From Microvelia longipes (Eukaryota; Arthropoda; Insecta; Hemiptera; Veliidae), in NCBI GenBank assembly GCA_018340805.1, contig JACMZG010001911.1:51188124-51252123 (forward strand): a DNA stretch of 64,000 nucleotides, written 5' to 3'. Positions 50,641 to 63,854 of the stretch are shown one piece after another. The number at the start of each line of letters is the position of its first letter. Position 1 is the stretch's first letter. The translations under genes were made by a program, and so were the position numbers. Below the pieces are notes generated by a model. That model had not been told where the DNA came from and ran no database searches. It saw nothing but the letters and a program-made list of their open reading frames with translations.

Positions 50641-51791
50641 TTTAGTGTTCTTATTATTAAAGATTACAATTGAACGTTTAAAATCTGAACTCAAGACTCT
50701 TTTAAAAAAAAATTAGTCTTCTAAAGTCAGAAAAAAAATTTATAGGGACGTCTATTTTGAATTATTTATGGTTTTGAGAAGGAATAGGTCCGAAATAGTA
50801 AATAACACTAATTTGTCCGAGCTTTCTATGTAATTTTATTCTTTTTAAAGCTTAATAAAATAAAAAACACAATTTACACATGGTTTCTTACAGATATAAT
50901 ATGTTTGGAAAACAACTAATTAGATGTTTCTCTAACATCCATCTGCAAGCCACCATGTAACTGTCAGTCGTGTTTATTTATGATGCTAAGCCTTGAAAAA
51001 GATAAAATTATATCAAATGCTCAGCAAAATTATCATCAATTATTATTTCAGATCTATTCCTCCTCAAAACTAATTCTAATTTGTCTGATGTTCAAAAAAG
51101 TAATTAAAACAAATGTGAGAATTATGAAGAACTTTAAATTAATCTACTTACTTTTTTAGCTTCCTGGGCTATCAGCAGAATAAAAGAGCAATAGTTACTT
51201 TAGTAATAAAACTATACACTTTATGTCATAAAGTAATACATATTTCAATAATGTAAATTTATAGTTCACTATCTAAAATTGTTATTTTTTTAAATTGATG
51301 TACTAACTAATATCGAAGACAAAGAACTAAAATTTTACGAATTAGAGCGTTATGAAGGTAACTGTTCAAAAGCCTTCCTGAGTTAATTTTATTAATGATT
51401 TTATTATTTTGGCTAATTTATTTTATTTGGTGACATTTTATTATAATTAAGACCTCATTTTTATTAAATATTTTATTGTCGTGAAAACCTTCAAAACTTC
51501 AAAAGCTATTAATTATAACAGAAATAATTAATTTATTCATTATATTAATTTGGAGATTCTGTTAAGATCAAATGAGTTTGGTTAAATTTAATATTTATTT
51601 ATATAAATCGGCTAATTATGCCTTTTTATTATTATTTGAATCAAAATATTTAATGGGATTAAATTTTATGTGATGTATTAATTTAAATTTTGTTCCGCTT
51701 TTATAAATAAGGAAGAAAAATATAAATGTGGGCTTAATTTTGAAAACGAGTGTATAAGGATGTTTAGGTGCATAATTATTAGGGTGCGTAC
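50641..51791. other. non-coding AT-rich stretch
   Basis: No supported gene. A weak exon-like piece follows acttacttttttag at 51159 (frame FLGYQQNKRAIVTL), but its donor is poor. Confidence 0.4.
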
Positions 51792-51906
51792 CTTGAAAGG
51801 GTACGGGAAGGTGGTGGGGTAGCTCTGAGTGGGGTGGCCCAAGAGGGTGGGTTCCAACCTGCTTTCACTACGATTATATGATTTCAGTACACAAACCGCG
51901 TTCGCA
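51792..51906 (-). CDS. possible exon in GC-rich island, strand uncertain
   Basis: On minus, an acceptor (aagtgtttacag) and a consensus donor (tttcaag before gtacgc) bound 115 bases, open as one base plus 38 codons. The peptide has a basic start (ANAVCVLKSYNRSESRLE) and a Pro/Thr-rich end (HPTQSYPTTFPYPFK). The plus strand is also open and Gly-rich over most of the island. Mobile-element origin cannot be excluded. Confidence 0.32.
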
Positions 51907-51929
51907 CTGTAAACACTTGCTCCTACCAA

Positions 51930-52570
51930 CCACTAGTTTTTAAATTTTTGTTGATTTTCAAAAATTATTTGAAAAACACAGAAAAGTTTTTAAAAAGAGT
52001 GGTTACAAAATTAAAATCTATTCTTTGTTTGTGGTACGTTTTAATTTTAACTATATAGTGATCAAATCACAATACAATTTAAAAGTGCTTAAATTACGTA
52101 AATTTTAATCAAAACAATGGACTTTATTTCTTTTGGTTCTCATCGCTCTTCTATCTACTATTATCTCCTTGATTAAGTTATTAAATTTTTCTTTTTTTTA
52201 ATTGCTCACCATGATTAAAATTAAATAAAAAATAATTATTAATTTTAACTTAAAATTATTAATTGGTTACTATTCAAAGCTTACAATGATGGGTTGGTAC
52301 ATCAATTTATCAAAATTTCATTTTAGCTTTTTAAATTTCTACTTACTGTCACTAAATTTTAATGGAAAATTATTTTATCTTCCATATAAAAAAAAAAATT
52401 GTTTATGATTTTGTTTTTCACAATATCTTGTAAGTAATTTAATTAATATATATTGTAATAGTATGCTGAGTTGTGTTGTATTAATTAAAATTAAATGTTT
52501 CATTCAAATTAAGGACTGTTAAGGTGTGATTAGAAAAGACAAAGGGCCATAAAGATGTTTTATTTTGCAG
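51930..52570. other. non-coding AT-rich stretch
   Basis: Nothing supported was seen; the last bases form the T-rich acceptor before 52571. Confidence 0.45.
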
Positions 52571-52627
52571 GTATTGAAAAATTAAGTAGGTCAAAGGGCA
52601 AGGGCTTTACGATAAGATGTCATAAAG
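52571..52627 (+). CDS. candidate 57-base exon
   Basis: A strong acceptor (gatgttttattttgcag) precedes 57 bases open in frame, entering with two bases and leaving with one, before gttact, a fair donor. The peptide is basic: IEKLSRSKGKGFTIRCHK. Beyond the donor the frame meets TAG two codons on, so splicing is needed for it to be coding. No family was recognised. Confidence 0.28.
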
Positions 52628-53031
52628 GTTACTAGGTCAAAAATTTCAGTTAGTAGAACAATCTACTAACTTAAATTTATCTTCTTACTGTGGATATTAA
52701 ACTGTTAATTAAATTATTATTAGTTACTTTTATTTTAATTTGCTTTTATGTTTTTTAATTATTTCTTTGAACAAAAAAACTATTATACCGTTTTACTAAT
52801 TATATTGGTCTGATGTTCCATAAATTATAAATTTATGAATTGCTAGTTAAAAAAATATTAGTTTCTTTGTGGCCCTATTGTTGTTATACTCTTACACTGC
52901 TCTAAAGGTTTAAGAATAGCTTAATTTATAGGTCATTTTAGGTTTTATTACACTGTATCTTTTATTTTTGAATATGTCTCTGCCACTTATATTGTAATGA
53001 TATTTCATTATTAAGATCATTTATGATATTA
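52628..53031. other. non-coding stretch
   Basis: AT-rich, no supported feature. Confidence 0.45.
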
Positions 53032-53037
53032 TAATAT

Positions 53038-53069
<32 letters not shown>

Positions 53070-53096
53070 ATATATATATAATATATATATATATAT
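53032..53096. repeat. (TA)n microsatellite
   Basis: TA dinucleotides interrupted three times by AAT, giving several self-complementary blocks. Confidence 0.96.
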
Positions 53097-53339
53097 TTTG
53101 TATTATAAATAAATTAGTGTTTAAATCGCATATATTAACTAGAATATCTTCCATGTTGAAAAACTTCTTTGTTTTTACGTTTGTAAAATGCAGAGATCTT
53201 TTTAGTGCCTTAAGTATAACAATACCAATTTGAGATTAATATAGCCTTTTTTGCTCTAAATTAGTCCTAAAGTTAAGTAATAATTTAATCAGCGAAGAAG
53301 CTATTCAGCTAAATATTCTTCTATTTTTTGATGCATTGT

Positions 53340-53400
53340 TTAGTTTATTGTAACTTGTGATCGATAAAATGTGGGCGTGAGTTCAAGTCTCGCCCCCTAC
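53340..53400 (+). mobile_element. tRNA 3'-half-like sequence, SINE relic
   Basis: gtgagttcaagtctcgc at about 53376-53392 folds as a tRNA T-arm (gtgag with ctcgc, 7-base loop ttcaagt) and fits a B box. There is no matching D-arm or anticodon arm upstream, so it is not a working tRNA gene; a decayed SINE head is more likely. Confidence 0.4.
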
Positions 53401-56400
53401 AAATTACTTTTATCTAACTCTCTATCACTTTTACTAAAACTTTTATAATGAAAAATTTTCTGCGATAAACTTGTTTACATTTATCATAAAACAAAATTCC
53501 CTAAAAGATAATGGAAACTACATGATAAAGGATTCAAGTTTAATTTTATAAAATAAAATTTAGAAAGAAAGATAAAGATAAAAATAAAATAATGAATTGG
53601 GTTTTTATTTTATTTTTTTTTTAATTTTCTATTTATTTATAATAAAGATAAAAAACAATTAGTTTAACAATAATAACTTTGGATAAAAACTATTTATGTC
53701 TTTTAAAAAAAGTTGATTAAAGTCGCGTCACAGCTGATAAATTTATAACTTAAACAACTGATAAAATGATAAATTAAAGACATGATAAAAATTAAAGTTC
53801 ATTAAAGTCGCATATTACGTATTGTCTTAGAAAAAAAATCTTTTTGTTCTTGCCTGATTTTAGAATAGCGATTTTTTAGAAATATATCCTACGTGTATTT
53901 TCATTTTGAACTGTTTAATTGATTTAGAACAATTAGACCGTCATTAGACCAATAGACAAATTAAGTAATGATAATGCATACAAATCTTATAAATCCATGT
54001 ATAAATGTTATAAATACATGAATAATGTATTTTTCCTCACATAAATAATGGCTTACATTAGATAGCCTTGTAATTTATTCAGAATTTATTATTGTATTTG
54101 GATTTATTCTTTAAAAGATCAACCCAATTAAGCTTAAACTTAAGCTTTTACTTACATTGCAAGTTTACAGTTTTGACCATATATAGGATTTCTAGCTTTA
54201 CCAGCTGTATTTTATTTTAGCTCTTTTGATATTTATCTCCGAATACATATCAATGACTGATTTTTACTGAATGATTTGGTTTACCATTTAATCATCATAT
54301 TGTTTACCTCTATGATTGGTTTATGGTGAACTGAATGATGGGTGACTTCCCATTTGTCTAAACTCATTTTTATTGCGTTTAACTACAACTTTATTTTCCA
54401 CTTCTATATTAATATAATAATCGTGTTTAGTTTTTCTTTTGTTTATCATTTTCCACTCATTTTGTTTTCTTTCAATGACTTTTTAATATATTTTATTTTA
54501 ATTAAGACTCAATATGTTAGAAATTTTCCTCGTTGGATTATACTAATAAGGTTTTTCTTATAATTAAACTGAAACATTCTCAAAGTAATGTTTTAATAAT
54601 GTCAATATTTAATTGTCACATCAGTAATTGATAGTTTAATTTCACTATGCGACAGTTTCTAATTTACCTTCTACTTATATCTTTTACCTTCATGATAATT
54701 GAGGCCTAAAAATAATTTTCATGCCAGACACTCTTCTTCCTTTTTTTTTATTTATGAGTCATATTTTTGCTCTCCATTCTTAGTCATATAAGTTTGTTTT
54801 TCATTACCAATTATTTGTTTAAAAAATTTGAAAACATGACTAGTTTAAAAATAGTTTGATACAATTTTCATCATATTCAACTTGAGATATTTTATATTTT
54901 TAGTCTAAACTCAATACTCCTAATAGCTCTATCCGTAATTTCTTAGCGATTAGAGTTCGATCTTTGTTAATTACTTTATTTCTTATCTCATCGTCTGGTT
55001 TGTTTTATTTGGTGCTATTTGGAGTTTTAATTATACCTGAATTTTATTATACTTCCCGTATTTTTTGTTCGAATTGTATTCCTCACATTGGATGATTACT
55101 AATTTTTCTACTAAGTATTTTCTTTGCATTATTACTAAAAGAAATACAAGTATTGCTGAGCTGTTAATTTTTCGAAGCTTTGTCGCCTAATCGAGTGATT
55201 ATGAATGGTGGTTTATTTTTTTTCCAAGACGGCATTTTTATTGAATTTTTATATAAATATTTATCCCTATAGTAAGTACCTATTTAAGTACCTATTCTAT
55301 AGTTACTTACTTTTCTACAAATAACTAAATAAAAAAACAGTAAAAGGTCACTTAATGTAATTAAAATGAGGACTTATGATTTATAAACATATATTTTCTT
55401 TAACCAAGTTCAGGGGATTTTTAAGATGCATCACAAAGTATTTTTAACCTGATATTACATCATGTTGACGCAACGAAAATTTACACATTGTAATTTCGAC
55501 CTTGTGTTCATACCTACTATTTAGTGCTACTTCCAAACAAACCGCAAACAACTCTGAAAATATTTGAAAGTTAAAAAGTGTAGTCGTAATAATTTTACAG
55601 TTATGAATAATTACCTTTATAAAACTAGATTCATTCATCGTGATTTTTACGAGAGAATAGTTTTCTTATGTAATAACTACATTTATTATTTTCCTATATT
55701 TATCTTGTATTTTCTTTCGTATACTCACTCATACATGTATCCGTTCTCTTTCTTTCTCACATTTTATGTTTTATTTTTTCTTCGGACTTTCGTCTTTTCT
55801 TAAGTTCGTTTCTCTTTCTTTTTTTTGGCTTTCTGTTTTCTTTTTGTGTTAAATACTACATCAGTTTTTTTTTAAATTTTATTTGATATACTATTTAATG
55901 TTTGTTTTTATATTAATGCTTATAATATTAAATAAATTATATTAATATTTTTTCTATGTTCTCCTTTAAACAAATTTCCTAAGGAGTAAATTAAATTTTT
56001 TAATGTTAAGTACACATATCATAATACATATATGACTCTAAGACTAATCTAATATTTCTTTATTCTCATTCCCTATATTCTTTGCCGTACAAATTTTTCC
56101 TTGTAAACTAAAATTCCAAATAAAACGAATGAACCACATGTCTTAATTTAGTTAAATTATTCAAAAAGGATTTCCATCTCGTCTAAATGACATTGTTTTA
56201 TCTGTTAAAATTGTCTGAACACTTCGAGACACACATACATATTATGACTACACGAGACATGCCACCTGTCTCTTATTTAAATATTATAAATTAGTTTCAT
56301 TCTTTTATTTCAGTTAATTTTAGTGCAAAGATTTTTCACCAAATTCATTTTTAAACCCCTTGCGCCTAAATAAGAGTTAATTTATATTCAACTAAATATT

Positions 56401-57345
56401 TGTCAAATTATGACGACACGTCGCGTTATTATTTATTAATTTGTCTTATTTATTTTGTTTGCTACGGAAATAAGAGTCAGTGTGTTTTTCGTTCAGTATT
56501 TTTGATTTCCTTACCCGTTACACTTGTTATAATTTAGTTAAGTATCATTTTTTATTAAATTTATAAACCATATGCAATGTAATAATAATTTTGTTTTAAA
56601 TATATTTAAAGTACTTTTAATGTATTAAAACAATTTTTCGACTAACATATTGCAATTGTTTTACCAATAAAATGCTTAAAATAATATGCAGTACAATTAC
56701 TGTTATTATATTATAATATTGAATTTATTATTTGTTGAATGCGCGACCTTCACCCGATACCGAGACTATTTTAAAGGTTAAATAAAATAAAGAATTACAT
56801 TCCCTTGAGTAATAGTGGTACTTGATTTAAGTCTTAAACTCTTCAGGGACTTTCTTAATCATTTAAATATTTTTGTATTATTCAATATTAAATTCATTCA
56901 AATGAAATTCATCTGAAAAAGAGTGATTTCCTTTTTTTGATTTCTTAGTATTCAAATATTATTTTCTTACAAATGTGATCTAGAATTCACCTGAAATTCC
57001 TGTTAGTTAATCCTTCCATCATATTCTATTCCTCTCATTTGTTCGAAAAATTTAGGGAATATTCAAAGAAGAATTGAGCTAATGAGATTGTTGTGTATTT
57101 TTTCTTTTTATATGTAATCTATATTGGTGAAATCAATTTTCTAATTCACTTAACTATTTATCTTGTATTTGTTCTTTTTTATTTTTATAATCCTTTTTTC
57201 TGATCTTCTTTTCATTTTGATTTGTTTTTATTTTGTTTTGTTTATTTTATCCTTATTTTTCTCTATTTATTGTAATAAGTTTTTGTACTGTCTCATGTTA
57301 CATTATGACAAAGTTAATAAGCATATCTAGGTTACTATAACACTA
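53401..57345. other. long non-coding stretch
   Basis: Strongly AT-rich with no supported gene. Open frames at 54342, 55444 and 55564 are composition-driven or lack splice signals. Confidence 0.45.
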
Positions 57346-57519
57346 ATATCTTATTGTTGCATATTCCTCTACTAGAAGTTCAGTGATCCTAGTTCCCACT
57401 CTTCTACAGCTTAATGGGAAAATCTATCTCTCTTTCACACCCTCAGGGTTGTTTTCTTTGTCAATGGAAAATGCCAGCAAAACCTTCCACCACACACTAA
57501 CACTAACTCACCCATAAAA
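57346..57519 (+). other. GC-richer island with open frame
   Basis: A frame without ATG runs from after a TAA near 57343 to TAA at 57520, reading through LLQLNGKIYLSFTPSGLF and SMENASKTFHHTLTLTHP. Two candidate acceptors, actcttctacag and cacaccctcag, lie inside, so a terminal exon is possible. The minus strand also has stretches open. Composition contrasts with the flanks, which may mark an insertion. Confidence 0.28.
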
Positions 57520-60101
57520 GTTGTTTAAAATGTTGGACAACTAAATCTGTCTCAAATTAATTTTAAAAGAAATTAAATATAAATATTTCTTTTGTATTAA
57601 TTCTGTCTAAATTAGTAAAACTCCACACCAAATGTAAAATAATTTGTTAGATTGCATTACTTTTAAAACCCTAATCATTCATACATATATGCAGTTGTTT
57701 TATTTTAAAAATTTATATATGTATAAACTGTTATATGTGTAATTGATAACAACAATCATATTTACAATGCTTGTTTTTCTCATTTTTACTAAAATTCTAA
57801 TAATTTCACAGTTCTTTAGTTTAATGTTTGTCTTGAAGACCTTTATTTGGTTTTTTATTTTATATTGCCGCACACTGTGGTATTTTACTTTCAATTATTG
57901 CGCAAAGAGTTTTTGTTGTTCAAGTCAGTTCTTTTAGCTAATCTTAATCTTCTTCTCTCTTTCTTGTTCTTTATTCACATATTGTATTTTACATCTTACA
58001 TTTCTGTTCTATTTTAAAAATCTAATACTTTTAATGATTGTATAAAAAATTCTATTTATCTTTTTCTCATATACATTCTTTTTCCTATTACGGTTTTAAT
58101 ATATTTATAAAACCATCTAGAAATGTCTTGCTTTTAAAAATATCGCTTTTAACGTAAATATTTAGTATTTGATTTCCATTGTTCTCTTATGGTAAATTAC
58201 AATTTAGTTTCTGAGCTCATCTTTCCTTTGAAAATTCACTAAGATAGAACATATTTTTTTTAGAGGAATGCTTATTTAATCTCAGAGTACTGTTTTTGTT
58301 AACCTAAGTTTAGAGTGAGCGTTGTACTTATGTCGAAACTGACAAAGGTTCTTTTCACGTAGAATACATAAGTCTTACTTAAACTCAAATAATGTTCTGT
58401 TATGCCCTTTGCCCTTAAATAAAATATTCCTACTTTGTATTCAAAATTTTAATTTTTCAAATAATTTATGAAATATTAATGGATAAAATCAATAATTATA
58501 TTTTCGTATAAGCTTGAATTAAAAATTGTATGTTTTGAACTTTTAAGTATACAAAGCTCTAAGTTGTGTTGTAGTACCCTGCATTACATAAATATAATTC
58601 CAGGATATAAATGTAATTTTTCATTGTTATGTTTGCCTTTTTTAAATTGTTAGTGGGATTATTAAATAGTAATATTGCATGAAGCTTATTTATTTTATTA
58701 AGTTTAGTATTACAACGTGTATTAAGTTTCATATTTTACTGTTATCAATCGAGGCCAAGGAACTATTTTTAATTATTCACTATGAATAAACTTCTATTAT
58801 TTTAACTTCGTTCTTATTTCGTTGTTTCTGTATTTATTAATTAATAGGCTTCTATTAATTTTTATTAACGAAATAAATTTTGTTTAATTTTATTTTTATC
58901 ATTTAATTAACTTAATGCGATATTTTGACTGACTACGTTATTTTGTTATTCAACGTTTTCTATTTGTTTTACGATTTTTGTACAATATTATTCACAAATA
59001 TTATTGTTATAAGTTGGGTTATTTTATTTATTTTTATCATTAGTTAATTATTCGTCTTGAATTAAGTTCACTAAGAATAGTAACCTGGCCTTGTACTCTA
59101 AAGAGTATAATAACTCTGAATGTAGTTTTTTACATTTTATATATCAAAGATGCATAATATAGATTTGTTTACTTAATTTTAATATGAAGTACACTATTCG
59201 TTTCTTAGTAATGCAACTCTGATTTTATTTTTGATTTTTAAGATGTATAGTTGTTAACTTCTTACTAAGAATTGGCGTTGAGTTACAAATGAAGAGTGCA
59301 TCCTCTTAAAATTGGTTCTTACTGAGAAAATAAATAGATTTGAATAATTTATTCAATAAAGGATCAGTATAAAAAGTTAAGGATCATAAGTTATTCGATC
59401 ATACTCAGTTGTATTACTATTCTTTGTAATTCTTCAAAATTTCTGATGTATAATATGTTTTAATGTAAATTCTTGATTCCAAGATATATTTACGGATGAT
59501 AGAATTCAACAGAATATTAATTCTCATCCTTATCTAAGTAAAACTCATATCTAAGTAAAACTAACTCAAATAGATCCCTCTGAACATAAGCTTGAGTTGA
59601 AGGTTAGACGTAATCAAAAAAAAATAAAGTAACTACTTTATTTCTACCACGTTTCTTAGTATGTTAAGGAAGAAAAAGTAAGTTTCACGCCTTGCTCTCA
59701 ACTATTCTTCGAGTACCAATTTTTATCCTATTTAAAAATTTAAATCATTATAAAGATGTTTTCTACAATTTTAAATTGCTACGTTTGTATTTGTACAATC
59801 CTATGACCCCCCCCCCCTCTTTACTGTCGTTTTTTCCCCTGTTCTGAATAATTTGACTTTACTGTACAAAATAACTAATTAATACATTAAATTTAAATGG
59901 CAATTTTACTTGTGTGCTAATGTAGTAAGTAATTTCAATCAGATTTCTGAGAGTGAAACAACGCGTATTCAAGAATGTTTTGGTTAGGTGCAGTAAACGT
60001 ACGAATAGAGTTTCTGGAAATAAAATTTGAAGACAATGTGTGATCTGGCTTTCTAAAATATGTTAGGTATGTTTATTGAAAATATTATTGGCGACACCAA
60101 C
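57520..60101. other. non-coding stretch with C11 run
   Basis: AT-rich sequence; an uninterrupted run of eleven C lies at 59807-59817. Short open frames on both strands at 57700-57937 overlap and have no motif. Confidence 0.45.
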
Positions 60102-60247
60102 CTGTTAATGGTGTGAGCGAATACCGTTCCCTCGGACCCTTGTGGCGCCGCGTTCCTCTGCTTGAAACGTTGAACCGGATCTACGTACTTCCCCAACAAG
60201 CTCACCTTTGAAAAAATGTGGTTTTTCGCATCCTTAACCCGTATCAT
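60102..60247 (-). CDS. candidate first coding exon, strand uncertain
   Basis: On minus an ATG at 60247 opens 48 codons, ending in attaacag before gttggt, a good donor. The peptide is MIRVKDAKNHIFSK, then KYVDPVQRFKQRNAAPQG, then GTVFAHTIN: basic, with mixed protein-like composition. A second consensus donor (tcaaag before gtgagc) lies at 60206, which would give a 14-codon exon; the high GC and open frame beyond it favour the longer form. The plus strand is open for about 38 codons here too, but lacks a good acceptor. No family was recognised. Confidence 0.35.
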
Positions 60248-63200
60248 TTAAGTTTATTTTTAGAACTTAACTTGATTCATTTTATTTATATAAATCCCGT
60301 TTCTCTGGTTATAACTTAAACACTTAAAGTTTAATCTTTTAAGTTGTGTAAACTGATTGAAAATAAAGATCTATTGAGGAGATTTGTGTCGTCTGGCGCC
60401 TACTGTGCACCCTGGCATTTTTAAAAAATCAAGATTGAATCATATTTCTTATATTTTACGAAATTTTTAAATTCATGTTCTGTGTCAATTTGACGTCTTA
60501 TTTTTCATAAAATAAACGCGTATTAAAACACCTGTGAATATTACTAAATCTTAATTTAATTTTTTACAAAAATGCGTTTTAAAATATATGTTTTATGGAA
60601 TGTCGCACAATAAATTTATTTTAAAATGAGGTTATTGGGATTTATTAAGTTGCAATTTTAATTATACATACTAATGTGTAAAAAGTATAATGTTAAACAT
60701 AAATTTATGTCCTCAAAATTTTAGAAAAGAAAGCGTTTCAATTATACGTTGACGCTAGACTTTTAATTTATTTTTCATGCTAATGATACGTTATTTGCAA
60801 ATATTTTGCTAATTTTTATCTAATTTAATCTAAATGTAGACTTATTATCATTTTACCCACCTTACCTATCAATCTAGTTTTTCTAAAATATGATCTGGTT
60901 TTTTTAATGTTTTACTAGATTCAGAACTTATAAATGTTAAAGAGATGAAAAAAAATAAAAAACGGTAATAATATGGAGTAAGAACTAAATGAATGAAACA
61001 AAGCTGCATAATTGCCTCAGATTTTATTTGTATTTTAATAAACACTTGTATTTCACAATGTTGCGTAAATTTAATTTCCTCGGTATTTTTAACTCGGATT
61101 ACCTTTGTTTACAAACAAAAGTAAGAAGTAATAAATTTTCCTTAACCTCTACGAAGTCAATGTTGCTAAGTAATCTTGTTTTCCTTTTTTCCATATTTAA
61201 ATTGAAATTCTTTTAGAACCTGTATAAATTATTATTCGTGTCGATTTACAATTTATTATTATTACATGTCAATTATACAAATCTTTTTCTTCCTTTATGA
61301 CTTGGCACACCTTCTTATTTACTGTATTGTTCTTATTTATTACCTCTTACTCTCTTAAGTATGAGAACGTTTTAGGAATATGTGTTTAAAAAATTGTCAA
61401 TACATATATGTTTATTTACAAAAATTTACATTTTAATTTTTAAGTTCGCCAGAGGCCTCTTAAAAACTAAATTGGGTTTACTTGATAAAAACTTGAACTG
61501 GTGTGTAAAAAATAATGATATAGCTGTCAAATTTATAAAATATGATGTACTCTTTACAAGTTTGTAAATTGGCTTGGGTCTTAAGAATTAATACTCTCTC
61601 TCTTGTCTACATACTTAAATCTTATGTAGAAAGCGTCAGTTGATTTGAATTTAATTAATTATAATTGATGAATTGCTGTCTTGCGAAATGTTGTGGTGTA
61701 ATAAAAAACGGCTAAATGTTATAAAATCGATTTTCATTATATATTTGCAAATGTTAATAGGTATATGTTTTGATTTGGCTCAAAATATGTATTTTAGAAG
61801 CAAAAATGCTAGTTAACATAATGATTATGATGTATAGTGGGGAAAATTAAATTTCTCTGAAGTTTATTTTCTGAGGGCTGCGCCTATGTTTTTAGACTTG
61901 AGTTTTATATTAATGAGAAATGGATGCAAATATAAATCAACACAAAAATGAATTTCAAAAAGTACTGTGATAGTTTAATATTTCTATCGACAATATACTT
62001 TGGTTTGGTACGGGCGATATAGTTTGGTCGTGCCGTACCTTTCAATGTAGTTAGCTAAGTTCTCTTACACGAACATAAAAATCCATGAAAGCTCTTAGGT
62101 TACGGCTTACATTTGTATTTTAAAGGGACATAAAGGCCTGAAATGATTCAATAATATTGTTCTACTGTTAATGTTTTTGTCTATTCACAATTATTCTTTT
62201 ACGCACAGCATTTTATTAAGAGAGTTTTAGATGTAGTCTATAAATATACGTTTCATAATTTAATTGAAAAATTAAGCAAGATGTATTTTATATGGGCGTT
62301 TTATATAAAACGCTGCGTCATTGCATCATATCGTATCCGGCACATATCGACGTAATTGTCTAACTGAAGTATAAAACATGCATACAATACATACCAACAT
62401 AAAGATGAACAATGCTGGATTTATATACAACTTTACAGTGTTTTCTCTTTTATATGTCACCTGTGTGGGGTCAATGAACGGAAATATAGAAAAGTAGAAA
62501 ATGGTAATAGTATTACATAAGAATGAATTAAATAAATGATTATCTAATCATGAATCAAAATATATTCAATAATAAACAAAACAAAACAGTTTTAACAAGT
62601 ATTTTTTTAAATATTTTTTTTTCTACCCAGCTGCTTGCTTAAAAAGTAAATAATACATAAAAGTTATGAAGTACACAGAGTAAAAATTATATTAAAATAA
62701 TACATTACCGAATAAGAAACATAAAAATAAGTAGAAAAATACAAATGGTATGATTACTTCATTGTTTGAATTTATACTTTAATAAATTCATGGGAATAAA
62801 TTTTAAAAAAACTTATGGAAAATTAAGAGGGAAAGAAATGACAAAAATATAAAAAAACAAAACGCCCACTTATTGCCTATTCTTAACCGCAAATGAAAAA
62901 CCACATTCTATGAATTTTATTTATAAAAGAAAAAGCTTTCAATTCCTTATTTATTTTTCATCATGAAATCATTTTCTGAAATGTTTTCTTTGTTCTGTTT
63001 GTGGTTTTGTGACGTCAGAAGTTACTATCTATTATTTTTACCATTGAACTGTTGTTAGCAAGCTCGAAATACACTTTGATTTATCATGTAAACAAAATAC
63101 AATTTTAGTTTATTTCCGTGATGAATTACTTGAATGCGGGTATTTGAGAAATTTCTTCTAATTGCGAAGTATAAATAGATTCTTTTTTAAAAAAGAAAAG

Positions 63201-63535
63201 CTAACTTCAAGCCAGATGTTTATTCAGTGTGTCTTCAACACTCATTTATTGTTACACTGTTCTATTCAATTATTATTATATCGCTGAAAATTTTGTTTTC
63301 CTTTGTTCGGCTATTTTTTGTAGCAATAATAAGCATTATGTTCTTTGCAATTGTAAGCATATTCTCTTATTTGACACTTAACTTCAAACTTAATTTTCTT
63401 TAACGTTTATTCTAATGTATTTCTATTTCAAGATCTACATTTATGCCTGTCTATTTGTAGACCTTCTTATTTTTAAAAGTAGACAAAAACGAAAGAGAAA
63501 CCTGAATATTAAAATAAACATGTCGTACAAAAACT
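60248..63535. other. long non-coding stretch
   Basis: AT-rich with no supported gene. A 7-bp hairpin (ggtacgg with ccgtacc) lies near 62008-62040. Frames at 60989 and 61382 are composition-driven. Confidence 0.45.
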
Positions 63536-63854
63536 GTTAAAATAGTATTAACAACACCAACTTCGTCTTTCCACCAATAAGCTTTAATTTACTCTGAGCA
63601 GAGCCGGCTTTCGGCTATAACGCCATCTACAGTGCCGGTGAGATGTTGAGTCTTTCAATTCTTGGAGTCTGACTCCAAGAATTGAAAGACTCAACATCTC
63701 ACCGGCACTGTAGATGGCGTTATAGCCGAAAGCCGGCTCTGCTCAGAGTAAATTAAAGCTTATTGGTGGAAAGACGAAGTTGGTGTTGTTAATATTGTAG
63801 ACCATTCCACGGCGCTCACTGAAGTTATGACGTCAGCTAGTTAAAATAGTATTA
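63536..63854. mobile_element. palindromic insertion flanked by 15-bp direct repeat
   Basis: The sequence gttaaaatagtatta occurs at 63536-63550 and again at 63840-63854, like a target-site duplication. Between them lies a perfect inverted repeat (63546-63794) and then 45 unpaired bases (63795-63839) ending gacgtcagctag. The 15-base repeat is longer than most DNA-transposon duplications and closer to those of LINE-driven insertion. No open frame fits a transposase. Confidence 0.7.
63546..63794. repeat. perfect 249-base palindrome
   Basis: Centred on T 63670, arms of 124 bases are exact complements with no spacer and, by my base-by-base check, no mismatch. The arms are GC-richer than the flanks and include gccggctttcggctataa and cgccatctacagtgccgg. 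Such a sequence would extrude as a cruciform and its transcript would be fully double-stranded. Confidence 0.9.

Noticed and set aside
53370..53400. tRNA gene
   Set aside because: Only a T-arm is recognisable; the other arms and acceptor stem are missing.
54342..54563. 73-codon Phe/Ile-rich frame
   Set aside because: Composition-driven in T-rich sequence.
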